A stretch of 64,000 bases of DNA from Chaetorhynchus papuensis (Eukaryota; Chordata; Aves; Passeriformes; Rhipiduridae), in contig VWYX01000257.1 of NCBI GenBank assembly GCA_013396525.1, positions 868,001-932,000 on the forward strand, read 5' to 3'. The notes beneath the pieces are model-generated. The model was not told where the DNA came from. It did not search any database and worked only from the letters and a program-made list of their open reading frames with translations. Both the position numbers and the translations under genes were made by a program. Below, piece after piece: positions 49,900 through 62,620 of this stretch (its first letter is position 1; each line of letters begins with the position of its first letter).

Positions 49900-51100
49900 G
49901 CTCAGCACTAATTCTGATAAGACCATTGAAGGCAAGACTCTCCTCCTCCTTCTCCTCCTCCTGTCTTGGAAGAGTTTCCACAGGGTTCCCTGCTGTCCTG
50001 GAGGCTGGGACGGGTGGGAGGGCTGGGTGGTCTGCTGGCCAGGGAGGGAAGGGATGGGAATGTGCTGCCGGTGTGCACAGCTGAGGCTACACCATCCCAG
50101 AGGAGAGCTTAGACAATGAGCCCTGACAGGAAGGGCTGATGAAGACAGAGTGACCTGTGGAGAGTGACCTGCTGGTGACTGAAGCCTGGACTCAAGAGGA
50201 TCCCTACAGGAATCAAATGCTGGTTGTAGGATCCCAATCACCCCCACTCGCACCAAGGGAGCCCCACCCCATTCTCTTGGACTGTCAGAGGAGAGTGGTC
50301 AGCTCAGGGTTCCTGGGTGAACCCCATCAAGGCATTAGTGGGACCCTGCAGGAACATGAGACTTGTGGGGGGCTGTGGGGGAAAAGTGCCTGAGGACGTT
50401 GGATGGACAGCCTCTTAGGAGGTGTTCCAAGGGGGCTACAGCACTGTGCAAGGCTTGTCATGGGATGATTAGGGCAAGGATCAAAGGCAGGGACAGGGAG
50501 GGATTAAGATGGACTGGGGAGGAACCAGCACGAGAAAACAGAGGGAAAAGGGGATTAAAGGGGCTGGTGTGGGTGACAGCTGGCTGGTCAGAACACAACC
50601 CTCTGACTGAGCCCTGTACCTCATCGCCACAGCCTGCCCTGGTCTTACTAAATATTCAAATATAATGATGTAATAATGATATGTTACTATTAATAATAAT
50701 TCTTTCATTCTCTCAGTTCCTGTGTGGGCACACCCCCTACTCTGAGTCCATGTGAGAGACCAGCATCAACCTTCAAGCCATATGAGTGGGCAGCTGCAAC
50801 TGAGCCGAGTGCCAGCAGCTGGAATGGGACCACGGACCTCAGAGACTGGAGGGTGCCAGTGCCAGCACCTGGGGGAACTGGGGCCAGCTGTGGGGCACAC
50901 TGAGTAGCCAGTGCCAGGTACTGGAGAGACTCCTGTTCCATGTGTGTGTGCGTATTTCCCAAGTGGATGCCGATCCTGATGAGCTGGAAGGAGCAGCACC
51001 TGTCCCGTGTGCTGTTCCCGTGTGTGCCAGCACTGTGAGCAAGCGGCTGCCTCACAACAGAGACAGCAGTTTTGAACAACACGGGGGGTTTTAAGCATCA
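49900..51100 (+). repeat. Possible LTR-like interspersed repeat
   Basis: A 1.2-kb G+A-rich, non-coding block unlike its flanks. It contains CCTCATCGCCACAGCCTGCC, TGGTCTTACTAAATATTC, an AT-rich TAATAATAAT stretch at 50660-50700 and GGGCACACCCCCTACTCTG, which resemble an avian LTR R/U5-type layout that I associate with passerine endogenous retroviruses. I could not define termini or target duplications. Repeat-library comparison would decide. Confidence 0.35.
49941..49963. repeat. Short TCC-rich repeat
   Basis: CTCCTCCTCCTTCTCCTCCT-type run, an imperfect trinucleotide repeat giving a false arginine-rich frame on the minus strand. Confidence 0.85.
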
Positions 51101-53009
51101 AGTGCCTCATGGAGAGCTTGCACAGAAGATGTAGGGTAAAATGCTTTGAAAGGACTTAGTTCAGGAGAGGGATGATCTCCCCAGATCCAGTCAAAGCCAC
51201 CAAGGGGTCAGTCCCATTTGCTACAGGGAGCAGCTCTCGTGGAGCCTGACCTCGCAGCAGGCAACAGAAGCTTTGTTAATGCTGTGCCTTAAATATTTTA
51301 CCTGAAGAAATGGGTTTTACCTGAAACACCACTGAAAACACCATTGGAAGTTCCCTTAGCAGAGCTGGGGGCCTGACTGGGTGGGGGTGGCAGGGCTGAG
51401 CTTAAGTGCTTTATTGGCACAACTGCTTGGGAAAGGGACACCTGACAGCAAGTCCACAGGTGTCTGTGACTTGAGGAACCTGAGGTGACCAGCTGGACAA
51501 GGAAGTTCATGCCCCAAAGCCATCTCTCCAAGCAGGACTTGGTCTCCACAGATGGATGTCATTGAAAGATGCTCCTCTTTGCTCAGGCCCATCTGAATAC
51601 TTCTGTGGCATTGCTGTCTCTCTCCTGATTATCCAGATACTTGCAGAAATGTGCAGCATCTCAGTGATGTCATACTTTTCACACAGAGATAGGTGAGGAG
51701 TCTGGAAGGTCACCTTCAGCAGTGCTCCTGGGCTTGGGCTTAACTTCAGTGTGTGAATAGTCCCAGAGAAGTACAGTGAGATTGCTTATGCACTTAAATC
51801 CCTTACTGGGCTGGAGCTGTGCCTATGTTCTAAATAAATTAGAAACCACACCAGATGTTCCTGCTTTATTGAAAAAAAATCATTCCTATGAAGCTTCCAT
51901 TTACAATTTTAATTTATATTGCAGAGGTCTATCTATTATTTGATAGAGACTTCCAAAATATTCTTTTATTGCGTAAGAAATAATAAAAAGTATTCAATAT
52001 TTATGCATCCTGTCTAGATATAATTTTAAAAAAAAGGAGTGAAAGAAGGATTTGTCCAATAAAATGTTTGGCAAAGCCAAAGTCTGAATTTTTTCCATTT
52101 TTTTTACCTTGGGATATGAGTTTACTGTCGACTTGTCTGAAGTGCATAAATTCAACAACATGGTAATTGGTTTACTACACAGAAACTGGAGGCTCTGACT
52201 TTGCCAAGAATTTTTACTGTGTAAATGCTTCGCTTTTCTCACATTCAAAAAGGCCATAAAAGCCATAATTCTGAAAACAGGTCTCTGTGGGCAAAATCTC
52301 AGCCCTGCCTCAGGGTGAGGAGACCCACACAATGTGGGTGCAGAGCAGGTCCCACTGTGAAATGGGTTGTTAGTCCAGGCTCATCACTCCAAGGTATTTA
52401 TGGCCTTAATGCAGTTCCCATACTTTGCTTTCTGTTAGGAATGCTTAGACTCCCGACTCATAAAAGGATGAGTGCTCTCAAATCTGATTTTCTTCTGTTG
52501 CTGATGCAGAATCAGGTCCTGAAACCTAGTTATTTCATATCAAATTTATTTTATTGGGGTTTATTGCAATGCCTGGGAGAAGATGGGATCAGCTGCCAAA
52601 CTTCCAAACACAGGAACGTCCAACACCTCTCAGCTCTTCTGGGCTGGGTCAGCAGCTGGGCTATGAGATACCTTCTGAGCAGGGACAGGGAAAGGACAGT
52701 CCTCCAGAGCAGGACAGGGACAGAGGTGGCCAGGAGCACTTGGAATCTGGATTCAGGTCCAGAACAAACATTGATCTGCTTCTCTGTCCTTGAAGCATCT
52801 GAGGAGACCTTTTGCTGCTGGTTTGCAAGAGAAGCAGTTCAGAAACATCTTCTGGATTGTTTTCTGACAAAAAAAAACCCAAAAAAGGAATATCAGGGAG
52901 TGGATGGGTTCTGTATGCAACACTGAGCGTTATACCAAAAATCGGCCCAGGAGGACGTCGTCTGAATCCCTTATTTGCGGATTTACCATATGCAATTGGT
53001 CCTAATTGG
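51101..53009. other. Intergenic, nothing recognised
   Basis: Mixed composition with no family signal. The 233-codon frame at 52225-52926 contains no recognisable domain, is not flanked by convincing splice sites and overlaps a minus-strand frame of similar length, so it is treated as chance. Confidence 0.55.
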
Positions 53010-53340
53010 AGCCTGGGCACTGTGTGAGCGCCAGCGAGCGCACATGAAAAGCTCCATATACATATGCATGCGTGTGTATTCGGCTGTGTGGGCAGGGGAG
53101 GGACATGCTCAGCATCGCTTATCGCCTCCTTCCCCGAGCAGAGGCTGGCTCCGAGCAGGAGCAGGACCTGGGTCCTGCCGCCCCGTCCCGCGGCCGCCGC
53201 GTCCCGCGGCCGCCCCGACGCGGGCACACGCACTGACACCATCAGCGAGCGGCACAAGGAGCTGCGCGCTGCGGGGTGGTCGCCCAAATGGCTGCAAAGA
53301 CACTGCTGGCTGTGGAAAAGGGCATCAAAGGAAGCGGGCT
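53010..53340. promoter_or_regulatory. CpG island, possible promoter
   Basis: Dense CpG in an otherwise CpG-poor region, including two directly repeated 15-base units CGTCCCGCGGCCGCC at 53184 and 53200, each with a NotI site. Short open frames exist on both strands, but none resembles a known protein, and their openness follows from composition. It could be a promoter or distal element, or simply a GC-rich minisatellite-like patch; a second GC-rich stretch follows at 53795-53930. Confidence 0.5.
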
Positions 53341-53726
53341 GGGCTCGCAGGCAGCGAAAAACAGGGCTGCATTCTTCAGATAATTTATTTGCAATGAATA
53401 ATTCAGCTAGCTTTTGCTGGGAAGCTGGATTAAATACAGAGCATTAGGCACACTGAGAGCCCCCAATAAAGGGTGCTATTCACTCCTAGCACAAAGGAAT
53501 ATTATTTACTATCATTAATTAACTTCCACACAAAGCCACAGCCATTTCTTTAGGTTCTGAGAAAGAATAAGAGGAGAATGTGAGCACAGAGCTGCTGTAA
53601 TTTCCCTTTGGTTTCCTCTCTCTGCAGACACACAGTGGCTGCAGGCTGAGCTTTGCTCCCGACAACATTTTTGGCAGCACTGTCCCTGTGCTGAAGCACA
53701 GGAGGGTCGCTTGTTGCAGCGGGGGT

Positions 53727-53787
53727 GGATGGAGGGATGGATGGATGGATGGATGGATGGATGGATGGATGGATGGATGGATGGATG
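53727..53787. repeat. GGAT microsatellite
   Basis: About fifteen GGAT units, the first interrupted by GGAG, give a 61-base tetranucleotide repeat. It produces a false HPSI-repeat open frame on the minus strand. Likely polymorphic in length. Confidence 0.98.
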
Positions 53788-54790
53788 AGCTGAACCCGCC
53801 GCCCCCGGCGCTGATGCCGGGCTGTGCCGGGGTCCTGCCCGCAGCGCTGGGCTCGGCGCTGCCCCACCCTGGCTGGTGGCCGTGGGGCAGCGCCCAGGCT
53901 GCCCAGCGCGGAGGCAGGATCCTGGGGGATGATGTAAACTGGCGTTCCCCACGCTCCTGCAGCTTAAGGGATTCAGACTGCTCCGAGTAAAGCCTGAGGA
54001 GGCAGAGAGGCGTTTGCCTTTGGGAAATGGGTTAAGGGTCTGGATGCTCCATCTACCTAGAGAAAGCATTTTTCAGATTTAATGAAGCTCTGTGCTAATT
54101 AGTTCTCTGAAGTGTCTGCTTTGAAATACCAAGCTTTAGGATAAGCAGAAATGCAAATTCTTGGCAATTATTATTACTGATGCAGTAGTGACTAGAGAGC
54201 AGCTCTTTGCGAGCAAAAAGGGAGACGGGGGCTTGTGCTGGGTGGTTACAAAGCTTGTTCTCATCTGTTACATCGTGCTCCTGGCAGGTGGTGTTGTAGA
54301 TCACACAAAAGGCTGGGTGCAGGTTCTTGGTCAAAATATTTTTCTGCTGGAAGGCAAGGGTTTGAGTTATATTGGGATATTTCATAAATACACATAAATT
54401 TTTAGTTTTTTTTCCTGTTTATGTAGTGCTGAGGCCCTGTTCTCTTCATCTATGGAAGTCCACATTTTCTTCTGACATTTTAGATGAAAAAGGCAAAATG
54501 AAATTCTACATTGGATATTGCTTCAATTAATGACATACTTTTTAGAAACCTCAAGAAAAGAAGTCAGAAAATTAATGTCTCAAGTGGAATTAGAGGTTCC
54601 ATTTGATTCCATGTGATTTCCCTCTACTTTTTTGTTTGCTGAGAAACCTTTAGGTCTTTGCAGCCCAAGTGATCTGTTGAGAGAAGAATGTGGGGTGGCT
54701 GAGGGAGGAACAGAGCTGTCAGCGATCCCACAGAGCTGCACCAACCAGCTCACTCTGAGCCTGGAGACAGACCCCTGGCAGAGGGCAGGA

Positions 54791-55372
54791 TGTGGGGTAG
54801 AGCTAATTGTCTTCACAGTGGCTGGTACTGGGCTGTGTTTGGGATTTGTGCTGAACAGAGTGCTGATAATACAGAGATGTTTCTGTTATTGCTGAGCAGG
54901 GCTTGCACAGAGCCAGGGCCTTTTCTGCTTTTGTACTGCCAGGCTGGGCAGGAGGCTGGGGGTGCAGGGGAGGTTGGGAGGAGACACAGCCAGGACAGGT
55001 GACCCCAGCTGACCAAAGGGATGTTCCAGACCGTGTGACATCATGCTCTGTGTATAAACTGGGGGCAAGAAGGAGGAAGGGGGGATGTTTGCAGTGATGG
55101 CTTTTGTCTTCCCAAGTCACCACTGCATGTGATGGGTCCCTGCTCTCCTGGGGATGGCTGAGCAGCTGCCTGCCCATGGGGAATGGTGAATTAATTCCTT
55201 GTTTTGTTTTGCTTGTGTGCGTGGCTTCTGCTTTCTCTATTAAACTGTCTTTATCTCAACCCATGAGTTTTTCCATCTTTTACCCCTCCGATTCTCTCCC
55301 TGATCCCGCTGTTGGGGCAGTGAGTGAGTGGCTGCCTGGGGCTTGGCAGCTGGCTGGGGTTACACCCCAACA
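54791..55372 (+). mobile_element. Solo LTR of an avian endogenous retrovirus
   Basis: The sequence carries, in order, features of a known avian ERV LTR: GACACAGCCAGGACAGGTGA, a TGACATCATG element (CRE/AP-1-like), TATAAA at 55053-55058, ATTAAA at 55239-55244 followed by CTGTCTTTATCTCAACCCAT, and a 3' end near GGCTGGGGTTACACCCCAAC, a decayed form of the usual ...TTAAACCACGACA terminus. No primer-binding site or gag/pol sequence follows, so it appears to be a solo LTR. The 5' limit is approximate, and the bases next to the chosen limits do not form a clear target duplication. The LTR's promoter and poly(A) signals point along the plus strand. Confidence 0.82.
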
Positions 55373-58300
55373 GAGACATGGCACAGGTGTCCTGCCACAT
55401 AGGTCTAGGCAGGAGCCTAAGTGGTTCTCTAGGATTTAGATGCCTTTAGGTGGAATTTACGTTAAATCCCATTTTAGGTGGGATTTAGAAGGACGAGCTC
55501 TAGCCATGGCTACCTCTCTTTTACTGCCTGAAGTGCACTGACAGGCAGTCACAAACCTGCTAGACACGACCTCGGTGCAGTGGGGTGATGTGGGAGGGGG
55601 TTAGTGCATTGCACATCCCAGAGGCTGCCTGAAGCCAGAGGTGCCTTTGGCAGAAGCCCTGAATCCCACCCTCTGGCAGCAGCAGCCAGCACTCTCCATG
55701 TGACCCCTGCTTTGGGCTGCCAAGGGGGCTGCTGTGTGTGCACGGGTCCTTCGAACCCCTCAAGCTGCCCTTCTCTTGGTCTTGCAGAGGTAAGAGCAAG
55801 GTGTGGTGGGGAGAGGGGAATTTCACACGGAGAAACCTGGCACAAAGCAAGAGTTGAGTTTTCTCATGTTGGTCCTTTCTGTTCCCATACAGAGCTCCAT
55901 CGTCCCACCGAGCTTCTGAGACAGGGAACAAGCTGTGATTTTTAAAAGTAATTGCCTGTGGGAGATATTAATTCTATTTTTATCCTTCCCTGTAACAAAA
56001 GCTTTTCAATAATGTCCTCACCACTCATCAGCATTACCCACTAAATACATTTAAATAACACAGTTTCTGTACTACCCTTTTAACTCCCTGCTTGCCTCTT
56101 GATATTTGGCCCAAGAAATAAATGCCACATTTCTGTTTCCAACACTGTTGTATTTATACACTCTCAGGACACCTTCCAAAGATCATTTCCTAAGACAGAA
56201 AGACTCTGCTGTGAAGGGGACTGTCCTAACCTGAAAAGCAAGAAAGCAGCACACACACTCAACTCAGAGATCAATTGAACATGCACACAGTAAGAAAGAA
56301 GGGATTGAGTCAATTTGATCTTCAAATTCCATTTGAACAACAAAGATTAGGTAGAGAGGATGCATGAAGCCATTTGGTTGCATAGTCCCTGATAAAACTG
56401 GGATTAGCAAATATTTTGAGCATAGAGCTCCATCAAATATAAGATGTAGACCCCCCCTAAACCACACACAGGCACAGCAAACACCCAGTGAGCAGAAAGA
56501 TCTGTCATGAAGCACTGGGCTAGACCTAAGATGACTGTCAGCCTTCATCAAAACCCCCCAAACAATTAAAAAAACCCCAAAAAACCCTGCCTCCACAGGT
56601 CATGGGGAAAGAAATGAACCATAAAGGCCCCTCAGATCACCCCTTATCCTGTGTTCCTATTACAGACTTTGCCAGACAGAAGTGCCTGGGTGGTGACAGG
56701 ACTGTCAGTGTGCCCTGGCACTGTCCCTGAGCCACAGGCTCCCACAGGGGGCCAGCGAGGCAGGGCAGGGCAGGCAGGGAGTGGGCACACAGCCCTGGGA
56801 GCAGAGGTGCACCACATCAAACTCCCTTCATACCAAAACAGCCCAAGACCCACAAATGGAGAGATTATAAGTCAACCCTTCAGCAGTGGGAAATGGACCT
56901 AAGGGTTTGCACCTTGTGAGGCACAGCATAGAAGTTCCTTACCCATGATGAAGATGAATCACAAAAAAAGTCCTTGGATGCAGAGCCAGGGGTGATTAAA
57001 AATGTCTCTAACTCTCCCACTCTGATTTCCTTAACTTCGCAAGACAAATGATAGCATCTGAGTATTTACATTCCCTGTGCAGACTGATGGGAAAACAAAA
57101 TGATCCACCAAGATCATAAAGATTTCTCCTCCTCCTGGGTATACCTGGAAAAATGTTGAATAATTACAACCTAGTTGGAAAATCATACCGAAAAATAATT
57201 TTTCTTAGACCTACATTGGTTTTTTTTAACCTACAACCTCAGTGGCCCTCCAGGCACATCCCACTCAACCTGATCTCATCACCAGAAGCAGGATAGCTGG
57301 TGTCAAACAAGAGCCTAAGGGAGGCAGATCTTGCCAAAGCACAGACAGCACCGAAAGCCATGGGTGATGTTCAATCGAAACGCTTTTATGGAAACTCTTT
57401 GGCTAAAAACTAAATGACCATTAGTCACCAAACCTGAGTAACTGGGAGAGCTGATAAAGAGCCAGAAGAACCCAGCTACCCACAAGAGATGTGCATTCAC
57501 AGCACTCCACTTCTGGCTCTCAGCTTCTGATTCCGAAAGAATCCAGCCACTTTCAAAAGGTAAAACTTCAAAGATACATTAATGATTGCTTCAGTTACTA
57601 AATATTATGGACTCCATGAACTTGGCTATTTTTCCAGCTGAGTGGTTTCCTAACAGTTATTATTTTTCCTTCTCAGCCTTGATCTCTGACGAGCTTTCTC
57701 TGGTTTTTTTTCTCCTGCTAGGAGAACAGTTTTGCCTTCTAAAGCCACTCATCCCCATGGTGGTTACTCAGCTCATGCCAGAGTAGGACACACGGGGTTC
57801 ACATATGTCACACCAGAAGATCTACACTGAGAATAACCTTTGAACTTCAACTGAATCCTTGTTCCTGGGATTTTTATTTACGAAAAACAGCTTTTATATG
57901 CTTTTATAGCCCATTGAGAAAGTGTCTTGTGTGGGCAATACTCCTGGTATCATACTTGAGTGAAAAAATTTGTTAAGGACAAATGATTTATAATGTACAA
58001 TGAATTATATAACATATTAAACCAGTAAAATCTGTGAAAACACACCAAATTTCAGTACAACCTGTTTCCTCAAAAATCAGGACGAGTTCAGCAATAAACT
58101 TATCAGATGCACTAGAAATTTTATGCAACAAACTTACCAGGTGCACAAAGTTTATGCAGTTGCCTAATCAAGTGCACTGGGGACTGAAATAGGTGATCTC
58201 TGAACATTCCTTCCAACCCAAACTGTTCTGAGATTGGGTGACTCCCCAGCCAGATATCTGGGGTTTATAGCCTTCTGTCCATCATTTTGAAAAATAATGC

Positions 58301-61300
58301 AGTGTTAGAAAAGACCTTTTAGATCCTGTGCTATAGAGAGATAACTTCAGTATTTAGCAGACTTGGAAAATACTATGAACAGAAATAAATGGTATCATGT
58401 GCCAACCAGAAATGATTTTCTGCACAGGCATTTTAAATTAACTGCTTCACTGAAGAGCATGTGTGAAGAGCAGTACAAAAGGAAAAATATTCAGATTTCA
58501 CACTCTTTTTTTTTAAAAAAAAAATTAAAAAAAATCAGTAGTTTATTTCACGTTTTCCACAAGAAAACAAAAACGGTAATTGTGAAAATATTGTAGCCTG
58601 AAATTCAATTTGGAAGTAAAAAATCTCCCAGCCAGGACCTGGAGAAGTTGTCAGCAATGGGGATTTTTTTCAAAAGCCCTAATACCAAGGCTATGAAATT
58701 AGGAAAAGAGCACTTCGACATTACAGTTGACCTCAGAGCCACGGATAACCTGGAAGAAAAAGGAGAAGCAGGTCCCAGACTCTCAGAAGAAATGATGGTG
58801 ATGTTTCTAAGGAGCACATCCAAGTCAGTAGCACTAGAAGAGAGAGCCGTGCCTGGCGGAGGCAGCACACGGAGCTGTCCAGACGAGAGGTTTGTGTGCA
58901 GTCACCAATTAAATTGCCTCCTGCTCTCTGCTCAGCCACCCAAAGCAGCTCCAGCACTTTGCAGCAGGAGCTTTGGCAAAAGCCACGCAGCAGAGACCTG
59001 AGGTTTTCTGGCTTTGCGTGGCTCTGGGAATGTCTGCTCCACAAATTCATTTGGGCAGCTCCTCCATGGCCACTGAGCTGTGCAGCAGCGTCGTGCTGGG
59101 GTCAAGCCCTGGGTTCCCCCTGCAGCTCCTGGGCATGGAAGAGGGGCCACAGCCAGTGACGTGGCACTGGAGCCAGGAGCTGCTCCTGCTCCCCTTCCCT
59201 GTTTCCTCTGGCAGCTCCTGGAGAGCTTGTATTTCTACCAGCAGTTTACCCCACTGAGATTCCAGGCATCACTGTCCTCTTACTTGGAAAGTAAGAGAAA
59301 GCTGAAGAATTTCATTATTACTGAAATGAGCAGAGCTCGCTTTCAATGCAAATATTGACTTGTGTGGTACAAAGAAAATTTTTGCAGTGTACCTGATGTC
59401 TCTCTGACAAAGGAACACCATAGAAAGGACATAAGAAAAACCTAACAGATGTACCCACTGAGTGAGTGGAAGTCATGAGAAGCTGCAGGCAATGGAGTGG
59501 GAGGCAAACAGTCAAGAAATCAGGGGCTCTCCTGCAGAAGCAGCGTAAGAAATAACAGCAGAGAGGGCTGGGAGCTCAGTGCATGCACCAGTGGGGCCTG
59601 GCCAGGTGGTTTGTTTTTATTTCTAAATATTCAGTGTGCTCTGGAAGGAATATTGTGGTTTGCACTTTTGAAACAGTACTGTGACTTGTGTCAAATTTGC
59701 AATTTGCTTAAACATTTTTGCTAAACTGAAACATACCTGCCTGTTTATTTTGGAGAGATGAGGAGCAAGTGGCAAGGATTGGCAAAGGGTCTTTTTCTTT
59801 CCTTCATGGATTTGGGTCAAGTGTTTACAGATTCAGACCTGCTGTCAGAGCAGCATTCACCCAAATTTTCTGGCAAGAATGAAATCCCTAAATAACGTGG
59901 GTCTCCATCCAGGTTTGAAGGTGACCACAAGTTTACAGCAAAAGGACCTTCCTGTGTATTTTTGAGTGTACTCCAGATTTGAAGGAGCTAAAAAATTCAT
60001 ATCGGTCTGGTAAACATCATCTAATTGCAGAAAACATGAACTGCTGCCTGTGTCTGCATCAGTCAGGTCCTGGGTCAGTTGCACTTGCACAGGTTATACT
60101 TAAGTCAAGCTCACTTCAGGCTCAGAGCTGATTTTTCACTCACTGGCAAAAATATTTGGGGAAATTATTTTGCCAGAGAGTAAGAATTTCTGGCACTTGA
60201 CCCTCAGGGGAATGTTGATGTTACCAATCTCCCATGATCTAGAGCCATTATGGAGGCTCTTCAGCTGGAAGGAAGTAGAAATTGATTAAATGTATTATAT
60301 ATGGTGGCTTTATGGTAAACCAGGAGCAGCCCAGTGCTGGGCAGCTGGCAGCACTGATTAACCAGTTATATAAGCAGTGAAATACCATAGCAAATATCTG
60401 GTGGTTACTGTACTTTTATTCTAAGAACTAACTCCTGTTCCTCAGTAATTGGCTTTTCCCCTTCATTTCTGTGTATTGCTGTAAAGGGCTCTGATGTCTT
60501 GTCCCTCCTTTAGGAATTTTTACCCCCAAAAGTAAGTACTAGAACAGGCAACTCAGAAGCTAGGTCTTTCCCAGCCTTTTTAATCAAATATTTGATAAAA
60601 GGCAAAATAGTAGAGAATAAAGACCAGTGAGGAGGTATTTAATTAAGGCAATTTTTAGTGTGAAGCTCTCATGCAATGCTCAGATACAGGCTGTTTAAGT
60701 TGGAAGTACACTCTCTGTACACACCATGCAGCAAAGGGAGATCCCAGTCTCCTGAGCTTCCCTGCCAGGACAACATACCCCCTCAGGGTGGCTCTGCTGT
60801 GCTTCCCAGACCTCTGCCTCAGAAACTCCTTTGCTGCCCTTCTCCTTGAGGGACAGCCCAAGAAGGGCAGGAAACTTCAAGACAAGAGACATTGTTTTTA
60901 TTTCTCTGTGCCAGGACAGCACATGTTTTTCCTGATTTTCTCATGAAAATCCAAAGGCTGTGATGATCATAACAACTCAATTAGGCTGGAAGAAAAAACC
61001 AACAAGTGCTGAAATCTGAAGTAGAGTCTCTCCTGCTCCAGCCACTGTGCTCCCTCCTGACAGTCATCAGACCCTGGAACTGAACCACAGCCTGAACGAG
61101 CTTCCCCCGTCACTCTGAGCTACCATATTCCTCGTCTCTGTGACACCATTTGTTTTCTTTTACAGCTATTTTCATCTGTTGTTAAACATTCCTCTGAGAT
61201 GACACCTTCTCCCTTAATCTGCAGCCAAAACCTGTTGCTTGCTCCCTGGGTGAGATATGTCCTGGATCCGAGGAGCTGCAGCTGCATCACTCTGATCTTG

Positions 61301-61919
61301 TGTCCACTCTCCCTCTCTTTCTCCCCTCCAGTCAGAGTTTTCCAGGAAGGGAATGCCCTTCTTCCAAGCCATTCCCAGTAAAGCCTGTGAGCACTCACCA
61401 TATCAAAAGATGGTGCTGGCTTACCTATGCAAAGCAGGGCTGTTCCTTGAGGAAAGGTAAAACGAAAATGACCTGCTAACCTGCCCCTGAGTCTCCTCAG
61501 ATGCACTTGGATGGAGTAAAAACATCCAACTTATCCGGATATTTGTTTGACCCAAAACTGGACCCTTAAGGAGAGACATTTTTGCTTAAACACATCCTGA
61601 AGGAGGAATGCCGTCTATGGCCTGGTATTTCCTTCTGTGAGATGGCAGACTTCTCCAAAGCCGGAGATTTCAGACGACCAGCAGCCAGTGGCAGTTTGCT
61701 GCCAGCGGGAGGAAAACCAATTCAGCCATAGCTGCAACCAGGTACAGCTGCCGCAGGTGCTTGCACACTTCCCTGGAGTATCTGGAAGAGGTTACTTACA
61801 CGGCAGCAGCATCCCCGGTTGTTACCACTTCCCATGTGCAATGCATGCCCTCCTGCCTGACGCAGTGCTGGAGAAACCAGGAGCACCAATGTCCCACATT
61901 GAATAGTTAGTTAGTTATG
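55373..61919. other. Intergenic, one short CR1 tail, no gene recognised
   Basis: Apart from the CR1 remnant at 58192, I see only chance frames. The segment 58605-59001 is open on both strands and unlike the flanks in composition; it is unidentified. A-rich runs flank it at 58510-58535. Confidence 0.5.
58192..58235 (+). mobile_element. Short CR1 3' tail, plus strand
   Basis: GGTGATCTCTGAACATTCCT and TCCAACCCAAACTGTTCTG match the last 45 or so bases of CR1 with the degenerate terminal repeat (GAGATTGGGTGA). A heavily truncated and diverged copy. Confidence 0.75.
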
Positions 61920-62620
61920 TGACTGGCGGATCACTGCCAGCACGACATGGGAGCAGACGCCGCGGGACAGGCAGGGGAAGCCCCCTGGCCCCACCAGAGC
62001 CGGCTGAGGCCCTGGCGGGGCTGTTCCCAGGACTGTCGCGGGGAGCCCGCAGTGCCAGGGCCACTGGCAGGAGCTCCCCAGCAGCTCCCAGCCAAAGGTG
62101 TTGGTGCCTGCGGGACTGGCGCTCACGGGGCAGATGGTTGGCGACGCGTTCCGTCCGCGTGTGCCCGATGGCTGTGTGTCCGTGCCTCTGTGTGTCCCTG
62201 GCACACACGGCCAGCCGTGCCGCCGCGGCAGCAGCAGCAGCAGCGCTTTTTGCTGCGCTCTCCCTCACGCCATGGACGCCCGGGCGAGCGGCTCCCTCCC
62301 GGCGCTGCCGGAGCGGGGCTCTCCCTCACGCCGGCGGGAGCGCGCTGCGCTGCTCCCACGCCAGAGATTTAATTCCGGCAGCGCTGTACTGCACGGATTT
62401 ACCACCTGGGGTCAGCACCCGCCGGGGAAAGTCTGCAACACACGCTCTCTAAAAGACCCAGAAACGGGACAGCTCCGCAGACCCAAGGAAGGTCGCACCA
62501 AGTGTGTTCCAAACCCAGATGCGAGGGACGCGCCCTAGGGCCGGCTCGGGGAGGAGGCACCGCGCTGTGGAAGCGGGTATGCGCAGGGAACACGACGCCG
62601 GCTGGACTGAGGTAACCTGA
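61920..62620. promoter_or_regulatory. CpG island, likely promoter of an unidentified transcript
   Basis: About 700 bases rich in CpG with a GCA repeat (62227-62243), a 15-base direct repeat GCTCTCCCTCACGCC at 62257 and 62318, and a donor-like GAG|GTAACC at 62611. An ATG in good context at 62272 opens an 88-codon frame ending at 62538; the predicted peptide is basic, has no recognised domain and may be chance. This is the strongest promoter-like segment in the window, but I see no known gene attached to it. Transcript direction is unclear. Confidence 0.55.

Noticed and set aside
52225..52926. A 233-codon plus-strand frame
   Set aside because: No domain, no supporting splice sites, and an equally long frame on the other strand; composition explains it.
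53515..54069. A 184-codon minus-strand frame with HPSI repeats
   Set aside because: The repeat is the translation of the GGAT microsatellite, and the rest has no family signal.
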